This document shows positions 15,990 to 26,641 of a stretch of 64,000 nt of DNA, piece by piece. The stretch is from positions 5,332,001-5,396,000 of the forward strand of contig NZ_CP055153.1 of NCBI RefSeq assembly GCF_014075995.1, given 5' to 3'. Source of the DNA: Adhaeribacter radiodurans. GTDB taxonomy: Bacteria > Bacteroidota > Bacteroidia > Cytophagales > Hymenobacteraceae. The position numbers and the translations under genes were made by a program. The notes under the pieces are model-generated. The model searched no databases. It had not been told where the DNA came from and saw only the letters and a list, made by a program, of their open reading frames with translations. Position 1 is the first letter of the stretch. Each line of letters begins with the position of its first letter.

Positions 15990-18900
15990 TTAAGCTCCTG
16001 CGTGGTCGTAATCTACTCTTGGATGCGCTTTTTGCAGTTCTTCTAATTGCTTTTTACCGTAGGCAAACCTGGTAATTACGATAAATAATACCGGAACCAT
16101 AAAAAGTGCCAAGAAGGTAGCCGAAAGCATCCCCCCTACTACTGTCCAGCCAATGGTTTGCCGGGCTACCGCTCCTGCCCCCGACGAGAACGCCAAAGGC
16201 AATACCCCTAGAATAAAGGCCAGGGAAGTCATAATAATTGGCCGTAAGCGAAGTTTAACGGCATCGATGGTAGCAGCGAGTATTTCCATACCGTGGTCTA
16301 CCCTTTCTTTGGCGAACTCCACAATCAGAATCGCATTTTTCGCCGCCAGACCAATTAAGGTAATCAAACCAATCTGCGCGTAGATATTATTAGATAACTT
16401 GGGTAGAAACGTTAAAGCCAAAATGGCCCCGAATGCTCCTAATGGTACGGCCAATAAAACCGAAAACGGCACCGACCAACTTTCGTAAAGAGCCGCCATT
16501 AACAGAAACACCAAGGTAATAGATAAAGCAAAAATGTAAATAGTAGTATTACCCGACGATAGCTCTTCGCGGCTTAACCCGGAAAATTCGTAGCCATAAC
16601 CAGCTGGCAGCACTTTAGCCGCTACTTCTTCCAGAGCCTGAATGGCCTGACCACTACTATAGCCCGGAGCCGGGTTACCATTTATTTCGGTTGACCGGAA
16701 CAAATTAAAATGGGTTACTACCGGCGCACTTTCCGTTACCTGGTGCGAAACCAGTGCACTTAGCGGCACCGATTGTCCCTGGCGGTTTAATACGTAATAC
16801 TGGCTTAAATCGCTGATATCGTCGCGGAAGGCAGTATCGGCCTGGGCTACTACCCGGAAGTTACGACCGTACATAGTAAAATCGTTAATGTACTGGCTAC
16901 CCATATACGTAGACATGGTAGAAAAAACATCTGCCAGGGAAACACCCATTTTTTTCACTTTTTCGCGGTCCACCTGGAGTTGGTAGCCCGGAGCCCGGGC
17001 GGTAAAGAACGAAAAGGCACCAGTTATTTCGGGACGCTTCCGCACTTCCGCCAAAAAGTTATTTACTACTCCTTCAAACGCTTTTATATCGTCGGTGCTT
17101 TCGCGTTGCTGCAAAATAAAGCTAAAACCACCCGTACGACCTAAGCCGGGAACCGCTGGAGGAGGCACTACTACAATATTCGCATCTTTAACGGTAGCAA
17201 ACTTTTGCTGCAAGCTGCCGATAATAGCAAAAAGCTGTTGAGCGGCATCTTTCCGATCGGCCCAAGGCTTCAACTGCACGAAAATAGTACCGCTGTTCGA
17301 TTTGATAGAGAAGTTTAAAACGTTTAATCCGGCAATGGCTGAGTAGTTGCTAACTCCCGGAGTAGTTCTTAAATGTTCGGATATCTCTTTTAAAACGGCA
17401 ATAGTCCGATTACTGGAAGCTGCCTGGGGCAATTCGAAGGTTACAAATAAACGACCTTCATCCTCAGTAGGAATAAAGCCGGTTGGTTTGGCCCGGAACA
17501 AGCCAAAAGTGCCGGCATAAATACAGGCCAACAAAATTAAAACCAAAGGAGCCGCCTTTATGCTTTTCCGAACGCCATTAGAATACGCGTGCGTAACCCG
17601 GGCAAACCAACGGTTAAATTTATAAAAGAGCTTATTTATACCGCGTGAATTCCTGTTCAGGTTCATAGGCCGCAACATTAAGGAACACAGGGCCGGGGTT
17701 AAAGTAAGGGCCACAAAAGCCGAAATAAGCACCGAAATAGCAATGGTAATGGCAAACTGCTGGTACAAACGGCCTACAATACCCGGAATAAAGCCTACCG
17801 GAATAAATACTGCGGCCAATACCAAGGCAATGGCAATAACCGGAGCCGTAATATCTTTCATGGCTTTACGGGTAGCTTCCTTTGCCGAAAGTCGCTCGTG
17901 GTCGATGTAATGCTGCACGGCCTCTACTACCACAATGGCATCATCTACTACAATACCAATGGCTAACACGAAACCAAATAAAGTAAGCGTATTAATAGTA
18001 AACCCGAGCGGGATAAAGAAAATAAACGTACCAATAATAGAAACCGGAATAGCGAGGATAGGTATCAGAGTAGCCCGCCAGTTTTGCAGGAAAATAAATA
18101 CCACTAAAATTACCAGCACCAAAGCTTCTATCAAAGTATGAATTACTTCTTCAATAGAAACTTGTACTACCGAAACTGTCTCGAACGATACTTTATAATC
18201 CATATCGGCCGGAAACGTTTTTTTCAGGTTTGCCAGAGCTGCATAAACACCTTCGGCGGTATCCAAGGCATTACTGCCCGGCGATTGATAAATTAGTAAA
18301 AATGTAGCTGGTTTGCCATTAATAAACGCTTGACGGGTATACCCGAAACTACCTAATTCTAAACGGGCAACATCGCGCAAATAAACAACCGATCCATCTT
18401 CGGGTCGGGTACGCACTACAATATTTTCGAACTGTTCCTGGCCCGTTAAGCGGCCGTTTACTGTTAAAGGATATTCGAAAGCCTGAGTTGAAAATTGCGG
18501 GGCTCCACCCACTGAACCAGCCGCCACCTGTACGTTTTGTTCCCGTAAAGCCGCCGCTACCTCGGTAGGGGCTATTCCCAACTGCGAAAGCTTATCGGGT
18601 TGTAACCAAACCCGCATACTAAACTCTTCGCCTACGGTATTAATATCCCCTACGCCTTTTACCCGCAAAATAGCATCGCGAATGTAAATGTTGGTGTAGT
18701 TATCCAGGAATTTAATATCGTGCGTACCGTTGGGTGAGTAAAAAGTTACTACCATCATGATAGTAGGGTTCCGCTTCCGGACAGTTAAACCTAAACGGCG
18801 TACTTCTTCCGGTAACCGTGGTTCAGCAATACTGGCCCGGTTCTGTACATCCAGGGTAGCAATGTCTACATCGGTGCCTACTTCAAAGTTTACATCCATG

Positions 18901-19169
18901 GACATTTGCCCGGTGCTGGTACTGTTAGAGGACAAGTAAGTCATGCCCGGGGTACCATTTACCTGGGTTTCCACGGGAGTAGTAACGGTTTGTTCTACTG
19001 TTTGGGCATCGGCCCCCGTATAGTTGCCCTGGATGGAAACTACCGGCGGCGAGATATTAGGATATTGGCTGATGGGCAAATTTAATATGGCCAACGTACC
19101 TACCAGAACTATCACAATTGAAATTACAATTGCCGTAACCGGCCTTCTTATAAATACTTCTGAAATCAT
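15990..19169 (-). CDS. RND efflux pump inner-membrane transporter (HAE1/AcrB type)
   Basis: The 1059-residue length and sequence are those of HAE1 proton-driven drug exporters. The N-terminus FIRRPVTAIVISIVIVLVGT is the first membrane helix, GIVVDDAIVVVE in TM4 carries the proton-relay aspartates, and two large periplasmic loops and a duplicated 6+6 helix layout follow. The trimer would sit in the inner membrane and pass substrates to the adaptor and the TolC channel encoded just upstream. Last gene of the tetR-tolC-adaptor-RND operon; the gap to the adaptor gene is 183 bp and AT-rich, possibly a processing site or a second promoter. Substrate cannot be predicted from sequence alone. Confidence 0.95.
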   Translation of the reverse strand: MISEVFIRRPVTAIVISIVIVLVGTLAILNLPISQYPNISPPVVSIQGNYTGADAQTVEQTVTTPVETQVNGTPGMTYLSSNSTSTGQMSMDVNFEVGTDVDIATLDVQNRASIAEPRLPEEVRRLGLTVRKRNPTIMMVVTFYSPNGTHDIKFLDNYTNIYIRDAILRVKGVGDINTVGEEFSMRVWLQPDKLSQLGIAPTEVAAALREQNVQVAAGSVGGAPQFSTQAFEYPLTVNGRLTGQEQFENIVVRTRPEDGSVVYLRDVARLELGSFGYTRQAFINGKPATFLLIYQSPGSNALDTAEGVYAALANLKKTFPADMDYKVSFETVSVVQVSIEEVIHTLIEALVLVILVVFIFLQNWRATLIPILAIPVSIIGTFIFFIPLGFTINTLTLFGFVLAIGIVVDDAIVVVEAVQHYIDHERLSAKEATRKAMKDITAPVIAIALVLAAVFIPVGFIPGIVGRLYQQFAITIAISVLISAFVALTLTPALCSLMLRPMNLNRNSRGINKLFYKFNRWFARVTHAYSNGVRKSIKAAPLVLILLACIYAGTFGLFRAKPTGFIPTEDEGRLFVTFELPQAASSNRTIAVLKEISEHLRTTPGVSNYSAIAGLNVLNFSIKSNSGTIFVQLKPWADRKDAAQQLFAIIGSLQQKFATVKDANIVVVPPPAVPGLGRTGGFSFILQQRESTDDIKAFEGVVNNFLAEVRKRPEITGAFSFFTARAPGYQLQVDREKVKKMGVSLADVFSTMSTYMGSQYINDFTMYGRNFRVVAQADTAFRDDISDLSQYYVLNRQGQSVPLSALVSHQVTESAPVVTHFNLFRSTEINGNPAPGYSSGQAIQALEEVAAKVLPAGYGYEFSGLSREELSSGNTTIYIFALSITLVFLLMAALYESWSVPFSVLLAVPLGAFGAILALTFLPKLSNNIYAQIGLITLIGLAAKNAILIVEFAKERVDHGMEILAATIDAVKLRLRPIIMTSLAFILGVLPLAFSSGAGAVARQTIGWTVVGGMLSATFLALFMVPVLFIVITRFAYGKKQLEELQKAHPRVDYDHAGA

Positions 19170-19352
19170 TTTTTATCTAAATAAAATGAGTACTCTTTAA
19201 ATGATTGGGTAAATGAGTGCGTTTTGGAATGATTGAATAATAAAATTTACTTAATAAATGGAAGGGCTTACCTTTTACTAAATCAAGGTCTTAATTTGTT
19301 ATTTCAAATTATTCACTCACCCACTTATTCAAACATTCAAAACTTTCAAACT

Positions 19353-20492
19353 CTATTTACCAGTAGCAGGTCCGGCTGAAGCAGTTGGGGGACCTAAGGT
19401 AATTTTAGCACCCGGCCGCAGTTTTTGCGTTCCTTCTACCACTATTTTATCTCCCGCTTTTAAACCTTCGCGTATTACTATCTTATCGGCCACTTTGCTG
19501 CCTAAAGAAACTTTATTCTGAACAACTGAATCGCCTTGTATAACATAAGTATAGAATTCGCCCATCTGCTCGGTAATGGCTTTATTTGGAATAACCAATT
19601 GTTCTCCAATATCTGCGTTCCGTACTCGTAAAACAGCAATCATGCCCGGAATTAACTGGCGATCTTTATTAGGAAAGCCTATCCGCACGGTAATGGTACC
19701 TGTTTGCGGGTTAATAGCACGGTCAATAGCTTGAATTTTACCCGGATAAGGATAAACGCTACCATCCGTAAACTGAAGGGTAAAAGTAGAATCAGAAGTT
19801 GATTTACTTCTTAAACGAACAAAGCGGGGCACTTCGCTTTCGTTAATTACAATATCCACAGCAATGGGGTTATCCGCTGAAATAGTATTAATAAGCGTTG
19901 TTCCCGGCGAAACCTGCGAACCCACTTTAACCTGGGCAATGCCAATCCGGCCACTCATAGGAGCTATAATAGTTGAATACCGCAAATTAGTAGATGCTCC
20001 GGAAACTCCCGCCTGTGCCGCCGCTACCTGCGCCTCGGCTGTACCTAGTTCGGCCCGCGCGTAATCCACCCGTTGCCGGGCCACCGCATCTTGCTTCGCT
20101 AAGTTCTCGTAACGTTCTGCATCTTGCCGGGCTCTTTCCAGGTTAGCCTGGGCACTTCGTAAATTAGCCTGCGCCTGATTATACGTAGCCTGGTACTGCG
20201 TACGGTCAATTTCGTACAGTTTTTGCCCTTTCGTTACCATTTGTCCGTCTTGCACATACATGTTTGTTATATAACCTGCAACCTGCGGCCGAAGCTCTAC
20301 TTCGTTTAAAGCTACTACAGTTCCCGGATAGGTATCGGTACCTACTACGTTTTCCTGCGCCACGGTATAGGCATTAACGGGTACCGGGGCATCCAAAGGA
20401 TTAGGCTGACCCGCATTCTGTGATTTGTTACATGCTGACAAACTAATCGAAACTACAACGACAGTTGCCAATGAAATGAATTTACTATGCAT
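19353..20492 (-). CDS. RND periplasmic adaptor (membrane fusion lipoprotein)
   Basis: The protein has 379 residues. The lipobox SLSAC places the lipidated cysteine at C21. Then come the lipoyl halves (YPGTVVALNEVELRPQVAGYI and PMSGRIGIAQVKVGSQVSPG), an alpha-helical hairpin rich in Gln/Ala/Arg between them (about 95-165), beta-barrel and membrane-proximal domains. It should bridge the RND trimer and TolC in the periplasm. It starts 28 bp after the tolC gene's stop in the same operon. Confidence 0.93.
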   Translation of the reverse strand: MHSKFISLATVVVVSISLSACNKSQNAGQPNPLDAPVPVNAYTVAQENVVGTDTYPGTVVALNEVELRPQVAGYITNMYVQDGQMVTKGQKLYEIDRTQYQATYNQAQANLRSAQANLERARQDAERYENLAKQDAVARQRVDYARAELGTAEAQVAAAQAGVSGASTNLRYSTIIAPMSGRIGIAQVKVGSQVSPGTTLINTISADNPIAVDIVINESEVPRFVRLRSKSTSDSTFTLQFTDGSVYPYPGKIQAIDRAINPQTGTITVRIGFPNKDRQLIPGMIAVLRVRNADIGEQLVIPNKAITEQMGEFYTYVIQGDSVVQNKVSLGSKVADKIVIREGLKAGDKIVVEGTQKLRPGAKITLGPPTASAGPATGK

Positions 20493-20520
20493 GATAAAGT
20501 TTTGAATTTTTGCTTGAGAA

Positions 20521-21867
20521 TTAATTCACGTTAATGGTTCCCTGGGCGCGCTGCAGGTCTAATTTACTGGCCAATAAACGGTAAAGCGCATTAAAATAAT
20601 TGAGCTGGGTAGTGCGCAAATCGGTTTCGGCGGTAATTACTTCCAGGTAAGTTTTAATGCCTTCGTTGTACTGTAACTTTATAATCCGATACACATCTTC
20701 CGCTACGGCTACGTTACTTTTAGTAGTATTCCACTCGTTCAGGTCACTTTTATAATTGGCTAAAGCTTCCTGGTATTCAGTATTAATTATGTTTTTAGTA
20801 TTAGCAATATCTACATCTAGGCGCTGGTTTAATAACTGGGCCCGGCGCAGGTTTTGCACGCGGCGGGTACCCTGAAATATAGGCAGCCCCACACTTAAGC
20901 CGGCTAAGGAATTGGGAAAAGTCTGGCTAAACACTTCCGAAAACTCGTTATTTTGATTTACTATATTGTAGTTTACAAAAGCCGAAACAGTAGGTAAAAA
21001 GCCCCAGCGGTAATAAGTAACATTCAGGTTCTGCAGTTGCTTTTGAGTTTGAAGCTGCTGAAATTCAATGCGGTTGGCAAAAGTTAAGGTCTCAGTTGTA
21101 TCTACCACAATATTCTGCTCCATCTTATTGCGCTCAAACGCTAATTGTAAATTAGTTTCGGGCTGGTAACCTAATAATTCTTTCAGGAAAGCAACTTTAA
21201 ATTTAATAGATTCCTGGGTCCTTTTACGGTCGCTGCGCGTATTACTCAGCGATATACTGGCCCGCTGGTAATCTGTTTTATCTACAATACCATTCTCGTA
21301 TTGCGCCAAAGCATCTTTTTGCTGTTTTTCCTGCCGGGTAATGGCTTCATCCAGAATACGTAGTTGTTCCTGGGTAAGCAGTATGTCGTAAAAAGCTTTA
21401 CTTACATTTACTACCGTTCTTATTTTAACATTTTGCGTGTTTTGATCATCCTGTAAACGAACAAACCGGGCTGCCCGCGAAGCTAAAAGGACATCGTTGC
21501 TATAAAGGGTTTGATTCGCCTGAAATTGCAAAGTAGAGGTGTTTGCTACACCAATAGTACGGGGGGTGGGTACGCCTGCATCGTTCGGGAAAAAAGTAAC
21601 CGGCATTTTTAAATAATGCTGAAAATTATACTGTGCGTTTAATTGCGGCATCCAACCGGCCAAACCAATATTTATTTCCCGCTCTCCAATTTCTTCATCA
21701 ATACGGGCCTGCTGCACCGCCGGCTGATGTTTAAGGGCATACTCAATGCATTGCTCCAGCGTAAGTCCAGTAGTTGGGCTTTCTGTTTTTACCTGCGCAA
21801 ATAAATTTAATGGAGCCAATAAGCATCCCAGTGCCACCTGAAATGCCCATCTTTTTATTTTTTTCAT
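20521..21867 (-). CDS. TolC-family outer-membrane efflux channel
   Basis: 448 residues with a signal peptide (about 1-25) and the duplicated TolC layout of long amphipathic helices with beta strands: GLTLEQCIEYALKHQPAVQQ at the start of repeat 1, and QYNEGIKTYLEVITAETDLR followed by TQLNYFNALYRLL near the end, a signature of the family. It should form the trimeric outer-membrane exit duct. It follows tetR by 94 bp and precedes the adaptor gene by 28 bp. Confidence 0.93.
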   Translation of the reverse strand: MKKIKRWAFQVALGCLLAPLNLFAQVKTESPTTGLTLEQCIEYALKHQPAVQQARIDEEIGEREINIGLAGWMPQLNAQYNFQHYLKMPVTFFPNDAGVPTPRTIGVANTSTLQFQANQTLYSNDVLLASRAARFVRLQDDQNTQNVKIRTVVNVSKAFYDILLTQEQLRILDEAITRQEKQQKDALAQYENGIVDKTDYQRASISLSNTRSDRKRTQESIKFKVAFLKELLGYQPETNLQLAFERNKMEQNIVVDTTETLTFANRIEFQQLQTQKQLQNLNVTYYRWGFLPTVSAFVNYNIVNQNNEFSEVFSQTFPNSLAGLSVGLPIFQGTRRVQNLRRAQLLNQRLDVDIANTKNIINTEYQEALANYKSDLNEWNTTKSNVAVAEDVYRIIKLQYNEGIKTYLEVITAETDLRTTQLNYFNALYRLLASKLDLQRAQGTINVN

Positions 21868-21961
21868 AAAGCTTTTACTGAATTAAGTAGTCTTTTAGCA
21901 TAGTTTAAAATATTTCATAAGCCCGCGTGGCTTAGTAGATCCTAGAATTTTGTTTATTCAA

Positions 21962-22534
21962 TTACCTTATCACCATTCCGTCCCAAACCATATCTATAAT
22001 TTGTTTAAGTTCTTCGTCGCCGACCGGCAAATAATTATTGAGCTTTACCTTGGCTGCCTTTATAATGCTGCTGTGTACCATAATTCCCATTAATTTGTAA
22101 TTCATTGATTTCAGAATACCGGTTTCAATACCCGTTTTCACAAAATGGGTAATAATATTCTGACAACGATCGTTTTCGGGTTGCGGACATTGCTTATAAT
22201 AAGGTGAGTTCACAAACTGCTCAATGAAATACAAAGCCTCTGGGTGCTGGGTGTAAAATTGCCATTGACGGGTCCAGTAAGCAATAAACCGATCTTTAAA
22301 GTTTAGATTCTCATTGTCGCCTTCCAGAATGGCAGTTGCCATAATCTCCCGGATGTACGCGTGTAATTCTAGAATAAGTGCATCTTTCGAATCGAAATAG
22401 TGGTAGATAGTACCGGCTGCAACTCCCGAGCTTTTAATAAGCATACTCATGGTAGTACCATGAAATCCATTCGCTCGGACCAAGGTCAAAGTAGTGTCAA
22501 AAATTATCTTTTTTTTCTCGGTAATCTGCTCCAC
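21962..22534 (-). CDS. TetR-family repressor of the efflux operon
   Basis: The 190-residue protein has an N-terminal TetR helix-turn-helix (FHGTTMSMLIKSSGVAAGTI then YHYFDSKDALI, about 20-55) and a ligand-binding helical C-terminal domain. It is the first gene of the efflux operon and a near-perfect 22-bp palindrome overlaps its presumed transcription start (22557-22578), so autoregulation together with the pump genes is likely. The inducer is unknown. Confidence 0.92.
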   Translation of the reverse strand: MEQITEKKKIIFDTTLTLVRANGFHGTTMSMLIKSSGVAAGTIYHYFDSKDALILELHAYIREIMATAILEGDNENLNFKDRFIAYWTRQWQFYTQHPEALYFIEQFVNSPYYKQCPQPENDRCQNIITHFVKTGIETGILKSMNYKLMGIMVHSSIIKAAKVKLNNYLPVGDEELKQIIDMVWDGMVIR

Positions 22535-22556
22535 CTGCTAATTTCTCCCTGCTATT

Positions 22557-22578
22557 ACCGAACGAACGTTCATTCGGT
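22557..22578. promoter_or_regulatory. TetR operator palindrome
   Basis: ACCGAACGAACGTTCATTCG plus GT: an inverted repeat centred on GAACGTTC with a single asymmetric position in each arm. It lies 23 bp upstream of the tetR start. GAACGTTC-centred palindromes are typical TetR-family operators. Confidence 0.75.
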
Positions 22579-22582
22579 CGGG

Positions 22583-22590
22583 CAAAACTA
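22583..22590 (-). promoter_or_regulatory. candidate -7 element of the tetR-efflux operon
   Basis: Minus strand TAGTTTTG matches the Bacteroidota -7 consensus TAnnTTTG. The palindrome starts 4 bp downstream, so bound repressor would cover the start site. No clear -33 TTG is visible. Confidence 0.5.
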
Positions 22591-22932
22591 ACAGGAGTTT
22601 TAACTTTTACCTAATTTTATTTGTTATTTTTTAGCATAACTCCTAAAACCTTAATAAACTTTCAAAAACTACTTTAATGTTTTTAGTGGTAGGCGCTTTG
22701 TGATATTCTGTTTAAACAAATGAATAACTATTTAGTTTTCTGCTTATTCTGTTACGAATACAGGCTAAATCCTATTTAGTAAATTTTATAAACTGTTTCA
22801 TTAAATAGAGTAGAAAATCTTTCTGATCAGGATTTCTCGTTTTATACTCAGTGAAGTAATATTTAGTTTAACGCTTAGCGTAAATACACGAACCTATTAC
22901 GTATAATTAAACATCATTCTTAAATTTTTTAC
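22591..22932. other. divergent promoter region
   Basis: AT-rich gap between the tetR promoter and the ABC exporter gene. Nothing else is recognised. Confidence 0.4.
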
Positions 22933-24804
22933 ATGTCTTTTTGGACCCGAATTAAATATTTTATCCGTTTACCTGGTGCTAAACCCACCGATAAAACACC
23001 GATTACTTTGAAAGAGCGTTTTACCGCCCTTAAAAATATTCCGGCTTTTTTAAAATTAATCTGGCAAACTGATCCTTCTTTAGCCGCCAGCAACATATTT
23101 CTCCGGCTTATCCGTTCGGCTATTCCGCTGGCTACTTTATACATTGCTAAGTTAATTATCGACGAAGTAGTACGTATGGCGCAATCGCCGGACGAAAAAA
23201 ACACCTCATATCTTCTTACGCTGGTAGCGCTGGAGTTTGGCTTAGCTATTGTTTCAGATGTTTTAAACCGGGGTACGGCTTTACTCGATAGCCTTTTAGG
23301 TGATTTATTTGCGAATCAAACCTCCGTGGATTTAATGAAACACGCTGCTACCTTGGATATGGTGCAGTTTGAAGATTCCGTTTTTTACGACAAACTGGAA
23401 CGGGCTCGTCGACAGACTTTAAGCCGGACTATTTTAATGTCGCAGGTATTAGGCCAGATGCAGGATATTATAACCATGGTTTTTTTGGCCGTTGGGTTAA
23501 TTGCTTTTAATCCTTGGCTAATTTTATTATTAATTGTTGCCGTTATTCCCGCATTTTTAGGCGAATCGCATTTCAACGAACGAAGCTACTCCCTCGTGCA
23601 TGGCTGGACTCCCGAACGCCGTGAACTCGACTACCTGCGTTTAACCGGAGCCAGCGACGACACGGCTAAAGAAATTAAAATTTTTGGCCTAGCCGACTTT
23701 CTTATCGACCGGTTCAAAGAATTATCCGATAAATTTTACCACGATAATAAGAAATTGGCTTTAAGACGAGCCGCCTGGGGTAGTATTTTTGCCACACTGG
23801 GCAGTGTTGGTTATTACGGCGCGTATTTATACATTATTTACCAAACTATTAGTGGGCAAATAAGCATTGGGCAATTAACCTTTCTATCGGGTTCATTTGC
23901 TCGTTTGCGCGGCTTACTCGAAGCTATTTTAAACCGGTTTTCCAGTATTGCGGAAGGCGCCTTATACCTCCAGGACTTTTTTGATTTCTTCCAATTAAAA
24001 CCGCATATCAAAATAAATCCGCAAGCCCGGCCTTTTCCTAAACCTATCCGAGAGGGTTTTGTATTCGAAAATGTTGGGTTTAAATACGCGAACTCCCCCG
24101 ATAAATGGGCTATCCGGCATTTAAATTTTACTCTTACTGCCGGCGAGAAACTAGCTTTGGTTGGTGAAAACGGAGCAGGCAAAACTACACTGGTAAAATT
24201 ACTAGCTCGCCTTTACGACCCCACCGAAGGACGCATTCTGCTCGATGGCTATGACTTGCGGGATTATAATCCAGAAGATTTACGCAAAGAGATCGGTGTT
24301 ATTTTTCAGGATTTTGTCCGGTTTCAAATGACAGCTTCGAATAATATTGCTGTGGGCCGCATTGATGAGAAAGAAAATCGAAGTCGTATTCAAACCTCTG
24401 CGACGCAAAGCTTGGCTGATACTGTTATTCAGAAATTACCTGATGGCTACGACCAGATGATCGGTCGGCGCTTTGCCAAGGGAGTAGAATTATCAGGAGG
24501 AGAATGGCAGAAAATGGCCTTGGGTAGGGCGTATATGCGCGATGCACAATTACTTATTCTGGATGAGCCTACTGCTGCCCTGGATGCCCGTGCCGAACAC
24601 GAAGTCTTTCAGCGTTTTGCCGAATTAACGCATGGCAAAACCGCCGTTCTTATTTCTCACCGGTTCTCCACTGTACGCATGGCCGACCGCATTCTGGTTA
24701 TAGAAAACGGTCAGTTTTTAGAAATTGGCTCGCACCTGGAGTTACTGGCTAAGGACGGCCGTTACGCCGAATTATTCCGCCTTCAAGCCAAAGGTTATCA
24801 ATAG
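22933..24804 (+). CDS. ABC exporter, fused permease and ATPase
   Basis: The 623-residue protein has a type I exporter membrane domain (about 40-330, six helices) followed by a nucleotide-binding domain: Walker A GENGAGKTT near 410, Q-loop VIFQDF, signature LSGGEWQK near 520, Walker B LLILDEPTAALD near 545, and H-loop SHRFST. As a half-transporter it should work as a homodimer exporting a lipid, peptide or drug. Divergent from the efflux operon; the MFS gene 221 bp downstream on the same strand is probably a separate unit. Confidence 0.92.
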   Translation: MSFWTRIKYFIRLPGAKPTDKTPITLKERFTALKNIPAFLKLIWQTDPSLAASNIFLRLIRSAIPLATLYIAKLIIDEVVRMAQSPDEKNTSYLLTLVALEFGLAIVSDVLNRGTALLDSLLGDLFANQTSVDLMKHAATLDMVQFEDSVFYDKLERARRQTLSRTILMSQVLGQMQDIITMVFLAVGLIAFNPWLILLLIVAVIPAFLGESHFNERSYSLVHGWTPERRELDYLRLTGASDDTAKEIKIFGLADFLIDRFKELSDKFYHDNKKLALRRAAWGSIFATLGSVGYYGAYLYIIYQTISGQISIGQLTFLSGSFARLRGLLEAILNRFSSIAEGALYLQDFFDFFQLKPHIKINPQARPFPKPIREGFVFENVGFKYANSPDKWAIRHLNFTLTAGEKLALVGENGAGKTTLVKLLARLYDPTEGRILLDGYDLRDYNPEDLRKEIGVIFQDFVRFQMTASNNIAVGRIDEKENRSRIQTSATQSLADTVIQKLPDGYDQMIGRRFAKGVELSGGEWQKMALGRAYMRDAQLLILDEPTAALDARAEHEVFQRFAELTHGKTAVLISHRFSTVRMADRILVIENGQFLEIGSHLELLAKDGRYAELFRLQAKGYQ

Positions 24805-25025
24805 TAAGTTATAGGTTACAGGTAGCAATTTACTATTTTCAGGAGATTATAAAGTCGTGATTCTTCGCACCATTTTTAAGCTGATTATTTGCTCTTATTC
24901 TTTTTTTAGATACACCTTAAAAAAGCTTCGAAATGCTGAATAAATCATAGTGTAATAGACTAGGTAAAATGCTTTTACAAGATTATGTTTGTTCTACAAG
25001 ACTTGTTAAAATCATTAAGTAATTC

Positions 25026-26255
25026 GTGTTAAACCTGGTCGCCACTTCCATTTTTAATCTTTACCGAAATGCCTTCGGCGGCTTATCGCGAACTGCCTGG
25101 ATGCTAGCTTTGGTTATGTTTATCAACCGGAGTGGGGCTATGGTTTTACCTTTTTTAAGTGTATACTTGACCGAGTCCTTGCATTTTTCTGTGCAACAGG
25201 TAGGTTTTACGCTTAGTTTATTTGGTTTAGGCTCTATGTGCGGATCATTTCTGGGTGGTTGGCTTACCGATAAGTTTGGTCATTTTTGGGTGCAGATAAT
25301 GAGTTTAATGCTAGGAGGCGGCTTTTTCTTTTTACTACTAATCCTTAAAACTTTCCTTTCATTTGCCTTTGGGATTTTTATACTTAGTTTAACTACGGAA
25401 TGCCTGCGCCCAGCCAACGCAGCATCCGTTAGTTTTTACACCAGTAATACAAATATTACCCGTGCCTTTTCCCTGAACCGGATGGCTATTAATTTAGGAT
25501 TTTCCATTGGTCCGGCGCTGGGTGGTTTATTGGCAGCCATTTCGTATCAATGGTTATTTGTAGCCGATGGATGCAGCAGCCTGGTAGCTGGGTTATTTTT
25601 CTATTTTTACTTTCGTCATCGTTCAAGCCGGCAAGCAATTCCTAAAACAAAGGAAAAAGCAACTCTAATTTCAAAGCAATCGCCTTACCACGACCGAAAA
25701 TTTATAGCATACACATTTTTGAGTTGCTGCTTTGGAATTGTCTTTTTTCAGTTTTTTTCCAATTTGCCGTTATATTACCGGCAAGTATACTTTCTGCCCA
25801 AAACCACCATTGGAATACTATTCGCCCTTAATGGGATGGTGGTTTTCTCTTTAGAAATGATATTGGTATACCTGCTTGGGCAACGTTACAAATTGGTGCA
25901 CTTAATCAGTTTAGGCACTTTGCTGGCAGGTTTTTCTTTTGTGCTATTCAATTGGTTTAAGGGAGTATGGATTTTATACCTGGCCATGGTTTTGTTAAGT
26001 ATAGCTGAGATTTTAGCAATGCCCTTTATGGCAACCGTTCCTGTACACCGGTCCAATGAAGAGAATCGGGGTGCCTACATGGGTATGTTTAATTTATCTT
26101 ACTCCGTAGCTTTTGTAGTTGGTCCGTACTTGGGCTCCAGTCTTATTACGCACTTCGGGTTTACGGGGCTTTGGTGGTTTACAGTTATTTTGGCTGCCAT
26201 TGCCTCCCTAGGTTTTTGGCTCTTAGTACCCAAAATGGAAAAAGCAGTAGAGTAA
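25026..26255 (+). CDS. MFS transporter
   Basis: 409 residues with twelve predicted membrane helices and the MFS loop motif GGWLTDKFGHFW between TM2 and TM3. The two six-helix halves and a central charged loop (about 195-220) are clear. The GTG at 25026 is the first start giving a full TM1; an ATG at 25101 would cut into it. Substrate unknown; drug or sugar efflux would be typical. Terminator at 26642-26674. Confidence 0.88.
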   Translation: MLNLVATSIFNLYRNAFGGLSRTAWMLALVMFINRSGAMVLPFLSVYLTESLHFSVQQVGFTLSLFGLGSMCGSFLGGWLTDKFGHFWVQIMSLMLGGGFFFLLLILKTFLSFAFGIFILSLTTECLRPANAASVSFYTSNTNITRAFSLNRMAINLGFSIGPALGGLLAAISYQWLFVADGCSSLVAGLFFYFYFRHRSSRQAIPKTKEKATLISKQSPYHDRKFIAYTFLSCCFGIVFFQFFSNLPLYYRQVYFLPKTTIGILFALNGMVVFSLEMILVYLLGQRYKLVHLISLGTLLAGFSFVLFNWFKGVWILYLAMVLLSIAEILAMPFMATVPVHRSNEENRGAYMGMFNLSYSVAFVVGPYLGSSLITHFGFTGLWWFTVILAAIASLGFWLLVPKMEKAVE

Positions 26256-26641
26256 AGACCGTACTTATTGACACCTTGCTATTTAGTTCAACACCAAAAA
26301 GAAATTTACTTTCTAGCTGTTTCACATTATTTTAAAGATATTCAAGGAGTAAAATTAGTTTAAAGTAAATCTGCATCTTTTACAGTTGTCCTTCTAAAAG
26401 AAACGAATCTGCTACGGAGCTAAATAAATTCCTTCGGAAGGAAATAAATATTTAACTTATTCTTAACTAAGCACTTATTACTTATATTTTAAAAGCATTT
26501 ACTAATTTTTAAATGCTCAGCAATCTAAAATTTGCGATGGAAAAGTACTTTCTTTTTCTAAAAACACCCGGCTACTAACTTACCTATTATACCTTTAGAA
26601 TGAAGATAAGGTAGTTTCTTGTAGGTAAAAACAAGTCAAAA
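26256..26641. other. intergenic region between convergent genes
   Basis: AT-rich, no ORF; ends with the terminator hairpin at 26642. Confidence 0.4.
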
